Counted from the stretch's first letter, positions 8,396 through 16,912 are shown. The stretch is DNA of 24,247 nucleotides from Immundisolibacteraceae bacterium (GCA_016763355.1 JAESTY010000130.1:1-24247), one strand, 5' to 3'. Notes: generated by a model not told the origin, from the sequence alone. Made by a program: numbers and translations.

Positions 8396-9324
8396 CGAAC
8401 ACCAGGCCCCAGGTTCAGTCCGCCCTCTTCGGCGAGTGAAACCGTCGCTCGTACCTGATTGCCGCGGCCAAGGTATTCAATCTTGCTAAAGCTGATTATC
8501 TTGGCCAGAGCAATTCCCCGACCGTGGTTATGTGAGCCGCGGGAGGGATCAATTTCCAGGAATCCCTGCCAGTCAAAGCCATTACCTTCGTCACAGATTA
8601 AAAAGGTAATACTGGTAGAATTTCGACGGTAACTAACCCGTACTCGACGGTCGCAATACTCTGGCAGCTGAAGACGTCTTTCAACCTCCTGACGCCAGGT
8701 ACCCGTATCGAGCAGATCAGACTTATCAGAGTAGCTGATCCCCAGGTTACCGTGCTCGACCGCATTGACGAACAATTCCGACAACCCAGAGATAATGCTG
8801 GGTCCGGACATACAACCATTAGCTAACAACAATGCCAGGGCATGGGCTTCATCAAGGGAAGAGAAACTAAACTCACCACTATCGAGCATGCCCAGGGTTT
8901 TCTGAGTTTGCTCAAGATCCTTTAGCAACTGGCGCTGCTGCTTATAATCACTAACCGCAGCCGCGATCACCGTATGCAATACGGATCTCTCGTAGGGTTT
9001 ACCAAGGTAATAATAAGCACCTGCCTCGATACCGGCACTGACATCCTCACTACTATTGAGCGCGGTCTGCAACACCACCGGGACTCGGCAAAGCCGGCTG
9101 TCGCCTTTCATTTTTTTTAGTACTTCCATGCCATTCATTTTTGGCATCATGCGGTCAAGCAACACCACGTCGTAGAGTTCAGGATCGGCAGACACCCTCT
9201 CCCAGGCTACCTCACCGTTGTTAACCGTGTCGACCAGATACTGATCTTCCAGAAACAACTGCAGTAGCTCCAGGTTATGGGGCTCATCATCGGCAATCAA
9301 GACTCGATTTTCAGGTGGTTCCAC
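8392..9324 (-). CDS. Orphan response regulator: receiver domain plus RsbW-like ATPase domain
   Basis: Residues 7-120 form a receiver domain with acidic D12/D13, the phospho-acceptor D57 in LLDRMMPKMNG, T87 and K109 (YYLGKP). A predicted helical, possibly coiled-coil linker (125-145) leads to a C-terminal GHKL ATPase of the anti-sigma kinase type (about 155-300). That domain has an N-box asparagine in LFVNAVEHGN (N187), DEGNGFDW (245-252) and HGRGIALAK (267-275). No PP2C phosphatase or dimerisation/phosphotransfer domain is present. By family analogy, phosphorylation would switch a partner-binding or serine kinase activity toward an STAS-type protein; neither that partner nor a sensor kinase is in the window. 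It starts at GTG 9324 behind a GAGGA site and shares its final TTAA with the convergent SDR. Confidence 0.88.
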   Translation of the reverse strand: MEPPENRVLIADDEPHNLELLQLFLEDQYLVDTVNNGEVAWERVSADPELYDVVLLDRMMPKMNGMEVLKKMKGDSRLCRVPVVLQTALNSSEDVSAGIEAGAYYYLGKPYERSVLHTVIAAAVSDYKQQRQLLKDLEQTQKTLGMLDSGEFSFSSLDEAHALALLLANGCMSGPSIISGLSELFVNAVEHGNLGISYSDKSDLLDTGTWRQEVERRLQLPEYCDRRVRVSYRRNSTSITFLICDEGNGFDWQGFLEIDPSRGSHNHGRGIALAKIISFSKIEYLGRGNQVRATVSLAEEGGLNLGPGVR

Positions 9325-9506
9325 TCTAAATCCTCAGCCGCACGCTGGTTGCGTCTGCTATCAGTTTACGAATATTTTTACATTAGGCGATCGTCACATC
9401 CGTTATCTAGCGGCACCAAACTCCCATCCTTAATAGGCTAATGGCAAACCTGAACCGGCTACGAACTCGTATTTCCTGACTGCCCAAATTGATCTATGCC
9501 GCTACA

Positions 9507-11204
9507 TCACTGGGGCTGACAATCGTAACTTCTGAGCACTTTTCCTGGTAATCCACCCACGTGTTCGCCGTTCTTATAAAGCATCTGGCCATTAACGAAT
9601 GTGGCTTCGATACCCGTTGCGCGGGTAACAAATCGTTTACCGCCGCTGGGTAGGTCATGAAGCACTTCTTTGTCACCACAGGCCACCGTATCTGGATCGA
9701 GTAACACCAGGTCCGCTTTACATCCCTTGGTTATTCGTCCACGGTTATGAATCCCAAAAAAATCTGCGGGTTCAGAGGTCAGTCGACGCACCCCTTCTTC
9801 TAGCGTTAATGCTCCGGTTTCTCGAACCCAGCGCTGCAACAGATGGGTTGAATAACCGGCATCACAAAGCATATTCAGATGTGCGCCACCATCGGAAAGT
9901 CCAATCATCAACCGCTTGTCCTGCACCAGTGGAATGGTATCAGCCTCATCGTAATTAAGGGCTACCAGGTCAAAGGTCGTGTTTAGATCGTCCTCTAGCG
10001 CAATTTCACAGAAACAATCCATCGGATCCATGTCTCGCTCTTTGGCCACGTCATCAATACTGCAGCCACGTCGGGCCAGGTCTTTAGCTTGCTCGCTAAC
10101 ACCATCAAGAATATAAAACCGTGCCCATACGTTAGAGCCGAACGCGGGAATATTAACTAAATCATCCCGAAATGACTGACGGAACTCGGGATCTCGGTAT
10201 GAGGCAATTTTCTCTTCCCTGGTCATCTGCATAACAGGCTGCCAGGTTGGGAACACACCAAGAATGTAAGGGTTTGCCAGATCAAGCTGAAAACGCAATG
10301 GCCTGCAGGTAGTCTGAGGTACGGCCTTATCCCAGCCGATCAAATCCTCAATAGAATCCATCCTCTCGAGATAGGAATCGGGTTTTTCCGCCTGATTGAC
10401 CACTGCCAACCAGGTTACCGGGCGACCACTTTCTTCAACCAGTAACCGCAATAGTTCGCGCTCTTCTTCGCCAACATCACCGGTTAGCTTTAACGCTAGC
10501 TCAATACTGCCGCGGCCTAGCTTTTTTAATTCCTGACAGAGCGCCAGATACTCATCATTACTGGCATTACGGCAGGCCACTGGCTTGCCCTGGTAGCCAA
10601 CATGGACACCGATAATAGTGGTTGAAAAGCCAAACGCGCCCTGCTCCATGGCTTCACCAAAAATACTGGCCATTCGATCTATTTCAGCTGCATTGGCTTC
10701 TCGTTCCATCGACGCTTCGCCCATCACGTAGTGACGTAACGGAGTCATCGCTAACAGAGAGACCACGTTCATTCCCAGGCCACCTTGATCAAGTACATCC
10801 ATGTACTCGCCGAAAGTCTCCCAATTCCAGCTGATGCCTTGCTGCATGTCCTCGTATGGAATACCTTCGACATTAACCAGGTCCCACATTAAAAACTCGC
10901 GCATGGATTCGTTCACCGGCGCTGTGCCGACACCACAATTACCAATCACCGCTGTGGTCACCCCATGTTCAGGAGAACAGCTCATCAAAGGATCCCAGGC
11001 AACCTGCGCATCATAATGGGTATGAGGGTCCACAAACCCCGGACAAAGCACCAGTCCATTCGCATCAATTTGCTGGCCAGCTTCTTTACCCTCTAGCTGA
11101 CCCACCTCTACGATGGTATCGCCTTCAACTGCCACATCACCGATAAATTCAGGATTACCCAGTCCATCAACAATCCTGGCATTACGAATTATTAAGTCAT
11201 ACAT
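9507..11204 (-). CDS. Amidohydro_3 / N-acyl-D-amino-acid deacylase-like amidohydrolase
   Basis: This cytosolic amidohydrolase has 565 residues. The N-terminal beta-sandwich/metal region reads GFVDPHTHYDAQ (H61, H63), followed by SPEHGVTTAVIGNCGVG with C90 at the position of the zinc-bridging cysteine of D-aminoacylases. The late catalytic aspartate is in GLSDGGAHLNM, and a C-terminal KADLVLLDP precedes the closing sandwich. I cannot find histidines matching the two later zinc ligands of D-aminoacylase, so the true reaction may differ. ATG 11204 is eight bases after a GAGGAG ribosome site; an in-frame TTG two codons upstream is too close to it. The gene lies 95 bases after the first dioxygenase pair and is probably in the same transcript. 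Confidence 0.85.
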   Translation of the reverse strand: MYDLIIRNARIVDGLGNPEFIGDVAVEGDTIVEVGQLEGKEAGQQIDANGLVLCPGFVDPHTHYDAQVAWDPLMSCSPEHGVTTAVIGNCGVGTAPVNESMREFLMWDLVNVEGIPYEDMQQGISWNWETFGEYMDVLDQGGLGMNVVSLLAMTPLRHYVMGEASMEREANAAEIDRMASIFGEAMEQGAFGFSTTIIGVHVGYQGKPVACRNASNDEYLALCQELKKLGRGSIELALKLTGDVGEEERELLRLLVEESGRPVTWLAVVNQAEKPDSYLERMDSIEDLIGWDKAVPQTTCRPLRFQLDLANPYILGVFPTWQPVMQMTREEKIASYRDPEFRQSFRDDLVNIPAFGSNVWARFYILDGVSEQAKDLARRGCSIDDVAKERDMDPMDCFCEIALEDDLNTTFDLVALNYDEADTIPLVQDKRLMIGLSDGGAHLNMLCDAGYSTHLLQRWVRETGALTLEEGVRRLTSEPADFFGIHNRGRITKGCKADLVLLDPDTVACGDKEVLHDLPSGGKRFVTRATGIEATFVNGQMLYKNGEHVGGLPGKVLRSYDCQPQ

Positions 11205-11299
11205 GGCCAATTCTCCTCTTTTTCGTTCGCTACTCTAGTCATCAATTTCGCCACCCTGCGCTGGCTAATTCAGCCACCAAACAGTGCCACAAACAGGTT

Positions 11300-11800
11300 C
11301 TATATCAGATAAACGTCAAGCACTTCAGATATGAAGTCGTTCATCAAGGTGACCTGCTTTTTATGTATTTTCCAACCGTCCGCCTGCTGTACCAACTGAT
11401 GGGTGTAGTGGCCAAAAAAACCATACACCTTCTTATGATGGTAATAATCGACCCGAAACACCGACTGTACGGTCATGCTGTCGCTGGTATAGGCATCAAT
11501 CAATATGTTGTTAACCGAATGACAGGTCCGCGGCATCGGTACCGATGCCGGAGACATCCCTTTAAGGACCCGCTCTGTGCGCTCTTTTAGGTAATTTTTA
11601 CCACTTAGATAGAGTAAAGAAATTTCCTTCTGTGGATCAGTGATCTGCTCATGTTCGGATATCCAGGCGGGAATCCAGAGTTCGCAGTCATCGGTCCACA
11701 AATCCAGCCAGTCATCCCACCGCTGGCGATCCAGAGTCAAACCTTCTCTGTAAAGTAGTTCTGTGGCTTCCTGCTGCAGCTGCCCCTTATCCACGGACAT
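11300..11800 (-). CDS. Rieske ring-hydroxylating dioxygenase, small (beta) subunit, system 1
   Basis: The 166-residue protein has the NTF2-like fold pattern of dioxygenase beta subunits. It begins with a helix carrying ATELLYREGLTLDRQRWDDW, then DLWTDDCELWIPAW, a MPRTCHSVNNILI core strand, and a C-terminal WKIHKKQVTLMND. Beta subunits stabilise the alpha3beta3 oxygenase and have no cofactor. The reading frame overlaps the end of the alpha subunit by 14 bases, so the two are translationally coupled. ATG 11800 abuts its GGAG site; GTG 11794, two codons later with six-base spacing, may be the true start. The substrate is unknown. Confidence 0.9.
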   Translation of the reverse strand: MSVDKGQLQQEATELLYREGLTLDRQRWDDWLDLWTDDCELWIPAWISEHEQITDPQKEISLLYLSGKNYLKERTERVLKGMSPASVPMPRTCHSVNNILIDAYTSDSMTVQSVFRVDYYHHKKVYGFFGHYTHQLVQQADGWKIHKKQVTLMNDFISEVLDVYLI

Positions 11801-13181
11801 CTCCAGAAAGTTTGCTCAATGCACTATCCTGACCCGCGTTCATTTTTTTCAACCATTCACGGTAAGGGCCGATGTACATAGCTTCGCCCTGGATAGCGAT
11901 AGAACCATGAATAGATAAGGTGGGACTAAAGCCCATCTGTTTGGCTTTTTCATCGGGTCCGCGCTGAATCATCTCAATACCACGGTGATAGCCCTGATTC
12001 CACTCCAATGTACGAGCCTGATCACCTTCCTGGGCAGATCGATAGACGGCGGTATCATCTGGAGTTGCCAGGCCAGAAGTACTAAAAAAGTCTTCATATT
12101 GGCGAATTCGAAGCGCCCTGGCCTCGGCCGGCTCGCCTTTGGGCGCCAGACAAAAAGCATAAACCTCAGTCTTATCAACGCTGATCGGTCTAATCATGCG
12201 CATCTGAAAAGTGGCACTCTCGACAAACAGAATACTCGGGAATATTGCCGCCACCTTGCCACTGAGCATCAGCTCAGCTTTCTCAGCACCAACACGAGCT
12301 TCCATTTCTTTATACATCGCATAGCTGGGCCGATCTTCCTGCTGGGACTGATTTTGAATCCAGAGCGCTCCGTGCCCGTTTTCAAAATTGTAATAGGAGA
12401 CTTCAGCGGTCGCGTTTACAAAATCATCTAAATTAATCGATTTGCGTTCGTCTTCGCCCATGTCCTTAAAGCGGTTCATTACCGCGTTGCCAAAACTCGC
12501 ATGGAGCGTTTTGGCGTGATAAAGATCAAGGCAATTTTCAAACACCATTTTCCAATTGCCGTCATAGGTGAAGTTGGCATCGCCCTTAACCCATTCCAGC
12601 TCATTCGGAGATTGATCGATCCAGGCATCAAGAAAGAAGCCAATATCACCCAGATAATCTTTTAATGAAGAAACTTCGTCGGAAAGACTTGCCCAGTAAA
12701 ACCCGCGATAGCTTTCCAAACGAGCTACCTGATGCAGATCATGACTCATTGACTTAAAAGCCTGGCTATAACCGCCGGCCTCCTCGTCAGTCACCATCAG
12801 GTTGTTACCATTACTATCGTACATCCAGCCGTGATAGGGGCAGGTGTGGCGGGCTGCGTTACCGCGCTGGGTCTTACAAAGTCGTGGACCACGATGAGTG
12901 CAATGATTAATGAACGCCCTGACCTGACCATCATCACCACGTTGTAAAATGACTGGAGTACGGCCTATCTGGGTAGTAATAAAATCATTATTTTCTGGAA
13001 TCTGGCTGTCGTGGACCACAAATACCCAGGTTTTTTCCCAGATATATTCCATCTCAAGGTCAAACAGTTCCGGATCTCGAAACATGTCCAGATTCACCCG
13101 AAAAACCCCGTCGTCGATACGCTCATCGACGTACTGATCAAAATCTCTTATTACTCTTTCTTTGGTAACCCGCGCATCCAT
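11787..13181 (-). CDS. Rieske ring-hydroxylating dioxygenase, large (alpha) subunit, system 1
   Basis: Catalytic subunit of 464 residues. The Rieske [2Fe-2S] site is CTHRG...CPYHGW (C94, H96, C114, H117). The mononuclear iron site is ENCLDLYHAKTLH (H222, H227, bridging D219), with a third ligand likely D375 or D376 in TPDD. The family uses electrons from NAD(P)H, through a reductase and often a ferredoxin, to add O2 or hydroxyl to a ring; neither partner is encoded nearby. The start is ATG 13181, seven bases after an AGGAGG site that itself lies inside an upstream in-frame ATG (13199), which is therefore rejected. A possible promoter lies at 13209-13237. It overlaps its beta subunit gene and is followed by the amidohydrolase. 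Confidence 0.95.
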   Translation of the reverse strand: MDARVTKERVIRDFDQYVDERIDDGVFRVNLDMFRDPELFDLEMEYIWEKTWVFVVHDSQIPENNDFITTQIGRTPVILQRGDDGQVRAFINHCTHRGPRLCKTQRGNAARHTCPYHGWMYDSNGNNLMVTDEEAGGYSQAFKSMSHDLHQVARLESYRGFYWASLSDEVSSLKDYLGDIGFFLDAWIDQSPNELEWVKGDANFTYDGNWKMVFENCLDLYHAKTLHASFGNAVMNRFKDMGEDERKSINLDDFVNATAEVSYYNFENGHGALWIQNQSQQEDRPSYAMYKEMEARVGAEKAELMLSGKVAAIFPSILFVESATFQMRMIRPISVDKTEVYAFCLAPKGEPAEARALRIRQYEDFFSTSGLATPDDTAVYRSAQEGDQARTLEWNQGYHRGIEMIQRGPDEKAKQMGFSPTLSIHGSIAIQGEAMYIGPYREWLKKMNAGQDSALSKLSGDVRG

Positions 13182-13208
13182 CCTTCTGCCTCCTCGCATC
13201 GGATAAAA

Positions 13209-13237
13209 CTAATACATAACCCGCTTTAAAACAGCAA
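13209..13237 (-). promoter_or_regulatory. Candidate sigma70-type promoter for dioxygenase system 1
   Basis: On the minus strand TTGCTG and TATTAG are separated by 17 bases, 28 bases upstream of the alpha-subunit ATG. Each box matches four of six consensus bases, and the implied leader would be about 20 bases including the AGGAGG site. This is a pattern match only. Confidence 0.3.
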
Positions 13238-13401
13238 GTTTCACCTACCTTAAGTTTATTATTATTAACCAGAAAAAAATTCGATCAATCGGATTGCCGA
13301 ACCCTTTGGAAAAACATGCAGCCGTTTACAAGATTAAAAAACACCACGGCGATAACCAAGTAAGCTTACCTAGTTCCACCGATCGATTCCACGTTATCCT
13401 T

Positions 13402-13430
13402 AACGGTAAATTGATAAAACATTAACCGTT
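13402..13430. promoter_or_regulatory. 29-bp imperfect inverted repeat, candidate operator
   Basis: The arms AACGGTAAAT and ATTAACCGTT match in nine of ten positions around a nine-base A+T-rich centre. It lies about 220 bases upstream of the system 1 alpha subunit and 75 bases downstream of the system 2 beta subunit. The size and symmetry suit a dimeric regulator such as a TetR or GntR protein, but no such regulator gene is nearby. Confidence 0.4.
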
Positions 13431-13505
13431 CAACCCCTTTGTAATAACCCCCGTCCACAGTAACTCACGATAGCCTACTTCAATCATCATTAAAGTCTAA
13501 CAACC

Positions 13506-13994
13506 CTAGATAAAAGCGGGCAACAATGGCAGGTAGCCATCGGCTTGCAGCAGACTCAATTTCTTCAAATCGATCTGCCAGTTTCCTGCCGTTTCACTCA
13601 ATGTATAAGTTGAGGTCGCCGGTAATATTTCCAGAGGCACATCGCGACGCTGATCATTTTCACGAAACAGATAAATCACCTGATTGGCAAACAACCGTAC
13701 CTGGGAGTCAGATATGGGTTCAATCGAGACGTTTGAAACCGTATGCACACTTTTTATCGGTGGTTGGTCTGCCCAAAAGTGGCCACTGCCCGCTCGAGTT
13801 AAACGATCATCAAGCTGCTGTCCGGTCGCGTAAATAATCGAGCAATTATGCTGTGGATCAGCCTCCGTATCATTAGAGGGCACCCAATAAACACCTGTCG
13901 AGCCAAATAGTTCTCGCCACTGCAAATATTCACGCTGATCAAGCAGACGCACTTCATGATATAAAAATTGTTCCGCCTGTTGCTGGTCCATCAT
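13506..13994 (-). CDS. Rieske ring-hydroxylating dioxygenase, small (beta) subunit, system 2
   Basis: The 162-residue NTF2-like beta subunit has the pattern AEQFLYHEVRLLDQREYLQW, LFGSTGVYWVPSN, a VHTVSNVSIEP core strand and a terminal WQIDLKKLSLLQADG. It clearly belongs to the same family as the system 1 beta subunit but is quite diverged from it, so this is not a recent duplication. The start ATG 13994 overlaps the TGA of the alpha subunit (ATGA), with an AGGGAA ribosome site inside the end of alpha; a second ATG follows at once (13991). Tight coupling supports a dedicated alpha/beta complex. The substrate is unknown. Confidence 0.9.
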   Translation of the reverse strand: MMDQQQAEQFLYHEVRLLDQREYLQWRELFGSTGVYWVPSNDTEADPQHNCSIIYATGQQLDDRLTRAGSGHFWADQPPIKSVHTVSNVSIEPISDSQVRLFANQVIYLFRENDQRRDVPLEILPATSTYTLSETAGNWQIDLKKLSLLQADGYLPLLPAFI

Positions 13995-15283
13995 TGACTT
14001 CCCTGTCGACCGGCACCAGGAATCAGCTGTTCGAGTTTATTTTCGGTACCTGAGATACCCATTAATTGGCGGTATTCATAATAGGGAGCACGTTGCTGGG
14101 TCTCCTGAGTGTGGGCACCGCTGCGAATACCATCTGCATCGGTCTGTTCACTTTTATAACCCCTATTAAAGAGCACCCATTGGCTACCCCAGGCATCATA
14201 ACCCTGCTGAATTCGATCAAAAATCACATAATCGTCCGGACCGCCAAACCCAGCTGGGCCATAAAAAAATTCATGCTCTCGCACCCGGCGTTGATTCATC
14301 TGCTCGGGAGCTCCCACCAGGGAGGTGTGATAGGTTCTCACTTCAGTTCGATCAACCGCTAGCGGTCTGATCACCCGCACGTGATATTCCAACAAGGCAA
14401 AATTAGGAAATATCACCAGGTTAAAACGATGCTTCAGTGCATCCATCGCCCTTTGCCGACCATGTGCCTTTACCAGGCTATCAATAAAATCAGCAGGCCA
14501 GCGCTGATGGACCTGTTCTTCGGTCAAGGTGTAGTTCTCAATAATGTTGTGACCAAATCCCAGGTCGTATGCTTTAACCGGCAAGCGCGGGTAGTCCTTC
14601 ATCAATGGCACTTCCCGAGCCATCACATCAATGGCGTTCTTATGGGTATGCCATACGTGATACCCCTCAACGCTACCTTCGAGTTGAATCTTCCAGTTAC
14701 CTTCGTATTTCTGTTTGTAGATACCGGTAGTCCCTACTGTGATTTCACCGGTCGGCGATAAGTCACAGTAGTAATCGATATATTTTTTTACGCCACCGAT
14801 ATGTTCATCAAATGGTCGAGCTGATTCGGACATTGTGGCAAATATAAACCCCCGGTAGACCCCGGTATTTGCGACTTTTTGCAAACTCAACGAATCATAA
14901 TCAACTTCACCCTCGTTATAGCCGCTGGGCAAGCCGACTGCGTTGAGTGAACCATCCAGGTCATAGGTCCAGGCATGATAAGCACAGACAAATTGTTTAG
15001 TGTTGCCCTGCTCATTGGGGCAGACAGTTGCACCACGATGAGTGCATCGATTCAGTAATACATGAATGTTACTGTCATCGTCTCGCGTCAAAAGAACAGG
15101 CACTCGACCGATAAATGTGGTTTTGAAATCACCCGGCTCTGGAATTTCACTCTCATGAGCGATGAAAACCCAGGTCGAGTAAAAAATTCGTTCCAGTTCC
15201 AGCTCAAATAACTCCGGATCGGAGTAGAGCTGAATATGGTTAGCTTCTGGCTGCGAAAGACCATTAAAGGACGGATTGTTCAC
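13991..15283 (-). CDS. Rieske ring-hydroxylating dioxygenase, large (alpha) subunit, system 2
   Basis: Catalytic subunit of 430 residues. The Rieske site is CTHRG...CAYHAW (C80, H82, C100, H103), with alanines where CPYHGW is usual. The iron site is LEGSVEGYHVWHTH: ligands H209 and H214 are kept, but the electron-bridging aspartate is glutamate (E206) and the common asparagine three residues before it is glycine (G203). The third ligand is likely D350 or D351 (GGPDD). I chose GTG 15283, seven bases after an AGGGAG site, over ATG 15301, which has none. No reductase or ferredoxin accompanies it. It differs strongly from system 1 and so probably has another substrate or position specificity. Confidence 0.93.
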   Translation of the reverse strand: MNNPSFNGLSQPEANHIQLYSDPELFELELERIFYSTWVFIAHESEIPEPGDFKTTFIGRVPVLLTRDDDSNIHVLLNRCTHRGATVCPNEQGNTKQFVCAYHAWTYDLDGSLNAVGLPSGYNEGEVDYDSLSLQKVANTGVYRGFIFATMSESARPFDEHIGGVKKYIDYYCDLSPTGEITVGTTGIYKQKYEGNWKIQLEGSVEGYHVWHTHKNAIDVMAREVPLMKDYPRLPVKAYDLGFGHNIIENYTLTEEQVHQRWPADFIDSLVKAHGRQRAMDALKHRFNLVIFPNFALLEYHVRVIRPLAVDRTEVRTYHTSLVGAPEQMNQRRVREHEFFYGPAGFGGPDDYVIFDRIQQGYDAWGSQWVLFNRGYKSEQTDADGIRSGAHTQETQQRAPYYEYRQLMGISGTENKLEQLIPGAGRQGSQ

Positions 15284-15411
15284 ATTTGTTCTCCCTGTCA
15301 TCAAAACCTATTCACCACCATCCTACGTGAGGACTGCAGTGACCCCAAGCCCCACGTTTAATCCGCCGGGGTCTTGTCTAACGCCAACACCAAACCACAC
15401 AAAATTTAGGC

Positions 15412-15448
15412 AAAAAAAAGTCGCACCCGACTAGCGAGTGCGACTTTT
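15412..15448 (-). terminator. Intrinsic terminator behind the first DUF1329 gene
   Basis: On the minus strand a perfect stem GTCGCAC/GTGCGAC with an 11-base loop, extended by A/T pairs, is followed by eight T residues, 22 bases after the DUF1329 stop. The flanking A and T tracts could let it work in both directions. Confidence 0.85.
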
Positions 15449-15469
15449 CAATCTAACAAAACAGCGCGT

Positions 15470-16912
15470 TTAGCGTACGCCGTATTTCCGTAAACCGGAA
15501 GGCTTCTGATGGTCCCAGGCTGGCTTACCATTGAAAACTGGTGGGCCATTTCCGTCTTTAATACCAATGTTGTAGAACGAGTTCACACAGGCATAACGAC
15601 CAGAGATGATATCCATATGAGCATCACCCCAGAAATAATTAAGCTTATGGTCATAGAAGTTGATGTTGTATGACTCAGATACACGCCACATTTTATCCTG
15701 CGCATCATACATATCAGCGTTCGTTGCGGCCCAGGTGTCTTCATCAGAATAAACCAGACGATGCGGGCTTAAGTGACGAAACTGAGGACGAGTACGACCT
15801 TCTACAACCCACATGCGATGCAGCTCATAACGCTTGTATTCTGGATTGATATGACCAGGGCGGGCGAGATCGTCGAAGGTTACGCCAGGCTGAGCCATTT
15901 TGTAGGAGTTATATGGCACATAGTATTCCGCTTTTTTCAGCTCGGAAAACTCATACCACTCTTCTCCACCGGTGATGGCCCAGAGAAAGCGTTGGTCAGC
16001 GGTACGAAGACCGTCAGAACCAGATCCGGGACTATCGTAAAAACCAATTTCTGGGGCTTTACGAACACGACGCTGGCCTGGAATATAAAGATAGGCATCG
16101 AAATCGTTCTGAGTCCAGGTGTTACAACCACCAAACATCTGGCCAGCAGTACGTGGCGGATAGACATCTTCCTGACTACCACACCAAAGAGCACCACCAC
16201 CACGCTGAAAATACTTGTCATCAGGAATTTCAGAATCATCCATCGCCCAGGGCATAAGCCAGCGATCGATTTTCTGATGATCAGCATAGCTGCCATCGGC
16301 AAAAACGTTCATGCCGTAGGAAGCTGCGTTAAAAGATTTGCCCCAATAAAAATAGGTGTGATTCCAGAGCGCCTCACCAGCAGTCTTTGGAATTGGAAAC
16401 CAGACACCTGGCTTGTAAGTTTCCCGCTTAACACTGCGCTCTGCCAAAGTGGGATTGTCACTGCCAACAAACTCGGTGTTCGAGGCATTTGCAATTGAAC
16501 CCTGGTAGTAAGCATCAGGGAAAGAGGCACTACGACGAGTAGGATAAATGTTCATTTTCATGGTATCGGGATAACGCTCAAACAGCGCCTGAGTTCCCGG
16601 GGTCAGCTTATCCGCATACTGTTTATAGTTGTCTGCGGTAATAGTGAACAGAATCTCATCACTGGCGAATGGATCAACATACCAGCCGCCTGGGGTGTAA
16701 CCCTCAGGGTATTCGGTGATACCACCGGTCCAGGCTGGAATAGTTCCATCAGCATTTCCGGCGCGAGTCGCACCGACGGGGGTCAACGGAGTACCTGTCA
16801 GACCAAGCTGTGCCGCTTCTTCGGCGGATACTTTGGCTTGTGCTGGCGTAATGGCAATACCTGCCAATAATAGACACACAGGCACAGCCCGCGTCATATT
16901 CCTAATCTTCAT
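15470..16912 (-). CDS. Exported DUF1329 family protein, copy 1
   Basis: The 480-residue protein has a signal peptide: KIR, a hydrophobic stretch at 9-22 and cleavage after AQA (26). The mature part is a full-length DUF1329 protein, with GNADGTIPAWTGGI (52-65), YKQYADKLTPGTQALF, RGGGALWCGSQEDVYPPR and a C-terminal HRLVYSDEDTW/GRYACVNSFYN region. DUF1329 proteins are periplasmic or outer-membrane associated, distantly LolA/LolB-like, and common beside hydrocarbon, steroid and other hydrophobic-compound genes; the exact function is not established. The ATG has a GAGAGG site. It is a close paralogue of the next upstream gene, about four-fifths identical by eye. It has its own terminator and a structured leader. 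Confidence 0.92.
   Translation of the reverse strand: MKIRNMTRAVPVCLLLAGIAITPAQAKVSAEEAAQLGLTGTPLTPVGATRAGNADGTIPAWTGGITEYPEGYTPGGWYVDPFASDEILFTITADNYKQYADKLTPGTQALFERYPDTMKMNIYPTRRSASFPDAYYQGSIANASNTEFVGSDNPTLAERSVKRETYKPGVWFPIPKTAGEALWNHTYFYWGKSFNAASYGMNVFADGSYADHQKIDRWLMPWAMDDSEIPDDKYFQRGGGALWCGSQEDVYPPRTAGQMFGGCNTWTQNDFDAYLYIPGQRRVRKAPEIGFYDSPGSGSDGLRTADQRFLWAITGGEEWYEFSELKKAEYYVPYNSYKMAQPGVTFDDLARPGHINPEYKRYELHRMWVVEGRTRPQFRHLSPHRLVYSDEDTWAATNADMYDAQDKMWRVSESYNINFYDHKLNYFWGDAHMDIISGRYACVNSFYNIGIKDGNGPPVFNGKPAWDHQKPSGLRKYGVR

Larger units (their letters stand above)
13182..13505. other. Gene-free region between the two dioxygenase systems
   Basis: This 324-base A+T-rich stretch has no convincing coding frame. 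It holds the candidate promoter for system 1, a perfect 10-bp palindrome GTAAGCTTAC at 13360-13369, and the 29-bp dyad at 13402-13430. No intrinsic terminator is visible behind system 2, so read-through into system 1 is possible. Confidence 0.7.

Noticed and set aside
11985..12431. 148-codon plus-strand frame opposite the system 1 alpha subunit
   Set aside because: Antisense to a clear dioxygenase gene; the composition is not protein-like.
11300..15283. Recent tandem duplication of the dioxygenase operon
   Set aside because: The two alpha subunits and the two beta subunits differ throughout in sequence and motifs, unlike the DUF1329 copies.
15773..16498. Long plus-strand frame opposite DUF1329 copy 1, with a similar one at 17696-18214 opposite copy 2
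   Set aside because: The two frames resemble each other only because the paralogous genes on the other strand do; there is no ribosome site or recognisable domain.
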